Source: Gymnorhina tibicen (lineage: Eukaryota > Chordata > Aves > Passeriformes > Artamidae). Taken from it: 64,000 bases of DNA. The notes under the pieces are model-generated. The model searched no databases. It was not told the origin of the DNA and was given only the letters and a program-made list of their open reading frames with translations. Positions within the stretch are counted from its first letter, which is position 1, and each line of letters begins with the position of its first letter. Below are positions 61,318-64,000 of this stretch, in pieces. Made by a program: the position numbers and the translations under genes. The stretch spans positions 244,817 to 308,816 of the forward strand of contig VXAZ01003889.1 of assembly GCA_013399875.1 (NCBI GenBank). Reading direction: 5' to 3'.

Positions 61318-61541
61318 GGAGGGATAAGATTTGTTATTAGGGAAAATTCCTTCTCCAAAACAGTTGTCAAGCCCTGGCACACACTACCTAGGGCAGTGGT
61401 GGAGTCCTCATTCCTGGAGGGATTTAACACACATGCAGATGTGGCACTTGGGTTAGTGGTGGGCTTGGCAGTGCTGGGGGAATGGTTGGACTCAATGGTC
61501 CTGAAGGACTTTTCCAAACTTAAAAATTCTGTGACTCCATG
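61318..61541 (+). repeat. CR1 3' fragment
   Basis: gagggataagatttgttatt through ggaatggttggactcaatgg to a tail ending aaattctgtgactccatga. Confidence 0.88.
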
Positions 61542-62112
61542 AAAAGTCCTTGCAGGGACATCTCTGGTCCAGTGATGATGTTTCAAGGTACTTTCCATCC
61601 CGCACTCTTTTCCTTGTTGGAGACTAGCCATGCCAAGGAACTCTTTTGGTTTTCACTAGTGAAAAGAGTGCACACGTGTGCCCTGGGGACACCCAGACAT
61701 GTGGATAGCATTTCCTGCCCCCAGAAATTTCAGGCTAAGCCGTAGAGCAGTTGTATTGCTTATTACCAAAGCAGTTGTATTGCAGAGAGTCACAGATCTT
61801 TGCTTGTGGCTTATTATGACATGGAAGCCTCATCCTCTGGATTTATGAGCAAGTCGGCTCCTTGGAAGAGCTGACCAAGGAGTTAGGCAATGCTCAGCTA
61901 GGTAATAAATATTTATGTCCTGCTTTGCTGTGGTTATGTCATTTGCTTTCTGTCTTTCTACTTTCTTAATTAAGGACAGAAAAATAACTACTTATGGAGG
62001 GCTAAGAAAACTTCTGTTTAAATAAGAGAGGAATCATAGATTTCCATTCAGGAGGAACTGGAAGAGATGCATCTCCTTGCTGAGTGTAGATAAAATAGAA
62101 TCTGTGACTTAA

Positions 62113-62490
62113 AATCACTGAATCACAGAATAATTTAGGTTGGAAAAGATCTCTAAGGTCATGAAGTCCAACCATTCCACCGGCACTGCCAAGGCCACCA
62201 CTAACCCATGTCCCCAGGTGCCACATCCACATGTCTGTTAAATCCCTCCAGGAGCGGGGACTCCACCACTGCCCTGGGAAGCCTGTTCCAGGGCCTGACA
62301 GCTCTTCTGGGGAAGAATTTTTTCCTAATTTCCAATTTAAACCTGCCCTGGCACAACTTGAGGCCTTTTCCTCTGATCCTGTCTCTTGTTCCCTGTGAGA
62401 ACAGACTGACCCTCTCCTAGCTCCACCCTCCTGTCAGAAGTGGTGTGGAGCAAGAAGGTGTCCGTCCCCCCCAGCCTCCTCTTTCCTGTT
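62113..62490 (-). repeat. CR1 fragment
   Basis: atcactgaatcacagaataa, then taatttaggttggaaaagat, gttaaatccctccaggagcg and ctccaccctcctgtcagaag. Confidence 0.9.
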
Positions 62491-64000
62491 TTAGGGAATA
62501 GCAGAGCTGTGTCTCTGAACTCACTAACCAGTACGTGACATGCCCAAACACTGAGCCCTGATCTCTATATCTTATATCCTGATACCTTAGTCAGTCTTAT
62601 TTCCTAACACACTCAGGCATTCACACACTTATGGGCCATGATAAAGCTCCAACTATATTCTCCTTGGCTTTTCTCTTTCCAGTTATATACAGTCATTTAT
62701 TTAATCTCCTCTGGCTTGAATCAAGTTTTGGAACATTAGGTTCCTTTAATCCCTCAATAAGTCATCTTCTGTAATACCTCTATCAGTGGCCATTGTGACT
62801 CAGTGGAGCAATGTCCCTCTCAGAGTATGAGGAAGAACCTATAAGCCCAGAGTCATGGAACTGTGGGTTTTTCAAGTCACCAGGCTTTGCAAATCAGCAT
62901 GGTAGGACATGCCCATGAGACTTCACAGGTTGCACATGGACACTGGCCAGGATCCAGGATCAGGACGAGGAAAGCCTAACACAGAGGATCTGCAGGAAGA
63001 AATGCAAGGAACAATGCAGTGGCTCATACAGGATGCCAGGATACTGCATAGCTGGCAGGAGGAGCTGGGGCCATGGCTCCCTGTGGAGTTCCTTGTTGAA
63101 GCCCCACCACATATAGACCCTATGGAACTTAGTGCTCCAGCAGAAGAGCTATAAGCACTCTTCAGATCACTGCTCCTCTCTTCCAGTCATAGATAATCCC
63201 CTTTTATTGACCCTAAAGCCTCTCAGTCATTCATATATACTCCTAGAGCTAATTTACCCTCCAGTGGGAAAAATTATCAGAAGGAAACTGAATGTACCAT
63301 CTTGGTAGTTGCACAGTGGATTCTCTGAGTCCCATTCCTTCCTGACCCATCACTCCTTCAGTAGTAACTGTTCCTCCCTTGGAAGCTTCTCCTTTCTACC
63401 ACTCAAAACCTATGTGATACCATTGCACCAAGCTTGGTCTTTGTCCCTCTCCAGCTCTGAGTGAGAGCGTGGGTGTGAGGGAAGCTCATGTCTACCTGGT
63501 CGATTTTCTGGTTTTGGGGTTTTTTTAATGCAAATTCTTTCAAATTTTACTCCCTCTTCTACCTGGTACAAAATAACTTCTGAAATCTGGCTGTGTTATG
63601 CCAGTGATTTTCATTAAAGAATTTAATGTCCTTTAGAACACTTGATTTATTGGTCAAATTTTCTTTTTATGCATTTCAATTATTTTCTTTATGCAGCACT
63701 CTGATATGGATTTGCTTTGGCTCCTGTCCCATTTGGCCTCAAAACACTCTCACAACATACATGAATCACAAGCAAAATTGGTAAGGAAAACAAGAACACC
63801 CCAGGCAGAACCTTGTGAACCCACCAGGCAGAAGCTGTGCATGATTATAAAATGATTTAAGATGTGGGAGGCCGCTAAAACTCCCCTTTAAATTGTCACC
63901 TGCAGTGTTGTCATGTTCTCTTGTCCCTGGTGATAGATATTAGGGATGGGAGCAATTGGTGCTGGGACATCTCCTGCAAAGTGGAGGGAATGCCTGGAAC

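Larger units (their letters stand above)
59887..64000. other. MOGAT2 5' flank
   Basis: About 4.1 kb upstream of the MOGAT2 start. It contains the 5' UTR and core promoter, and CR1 fragments at 61318 and 62113. No further gene was recognised. The 81-codon frame at 62909-63154 (+) is unassigned. Confidence 0.75.

Noticed and set aside
1..64000. Bacterial-type features: operons, CRISPR arrays, insertion sequences, prophage
   Set aside because: Spliced vertebrate genes, CR1 and LTR retroelements and sparse coding density exclude a prokaryotic source; no direct-repeat/spacer array is present.
1..64000. tRNA or rRNA genes
   Set aside because: No cloverleaf with A/B boxes and no ribosomal conserved segment was recognised by eye.

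Overview
This window is nuclear DNA from a bird, probably a songbird (the order is an inference). It is littered with truncated CR1 retroposons carrying the avian 3' end (ATTCTATG-type octamers after a cttccaacccaaaccattct-like tail), has several LTRs that look solo, and holds spliced vertebrate genes with long introns. There is no bacterial, phage or plasmid signature. Three single-N assembly joins lie at 9844, 13389 and 21102.

Two genes can be read, both on the minus strand and in head-to-tail order. MOGAT2 (monoacylglycerol O-acyltransferase 2) is complete: six coding exons from 59886 down to 35344, all with GT-AG introns and consistent phase, give 335 codons plus a stop. DGAT2 (diacylglycerol O-acyltransferase 2) starts at 13224, and four coding exons (113 codons) are present. 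The rest, including the catalytic HPHG exon, lies beyond the left edge. From memory, the same MOGAT2-then-DGAT2 order occurs in mammals. The two enzymes act one after the other in the ER: MOGAT2 makes diacylglycerol from monoacylglycerol and DGAT2 makes triacylglycerol from diacylglycerol. The pair arose by duplication, and two intron positions are still shared.

Layout: 1-13224 DGAT2 5' half. Its intron 1 contains a 2.44 kb near-identical tandem duplication around an N, best read as two unmerged overlapping contigs. 13225-13389 is a GC-rich DGAT2 5' flank with a TATA-like element and an Sp1-type GC box, cut by an N. 13390-35343 is intergenic, with CR1 fragments, two LTRs (26322-27394 and 31836-32495), an 18-bp minisatellite and a small artefactual duplication at 21102. 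35344-59886 is MOGAT2; its large intron 2 carries two more LTRs. 59887-64000 is the upstream flank with two CR1 fragments and no recognised gene.

I found no undescribed biological system. The most interesting non-genic signal is a family of three LTRs (26322, 42507, 47391) that carry CTCF-core-like motifs around MOGAT2. Next are the assembly duplications and the gene-structure comparison of the two acyltransferase paralogues.
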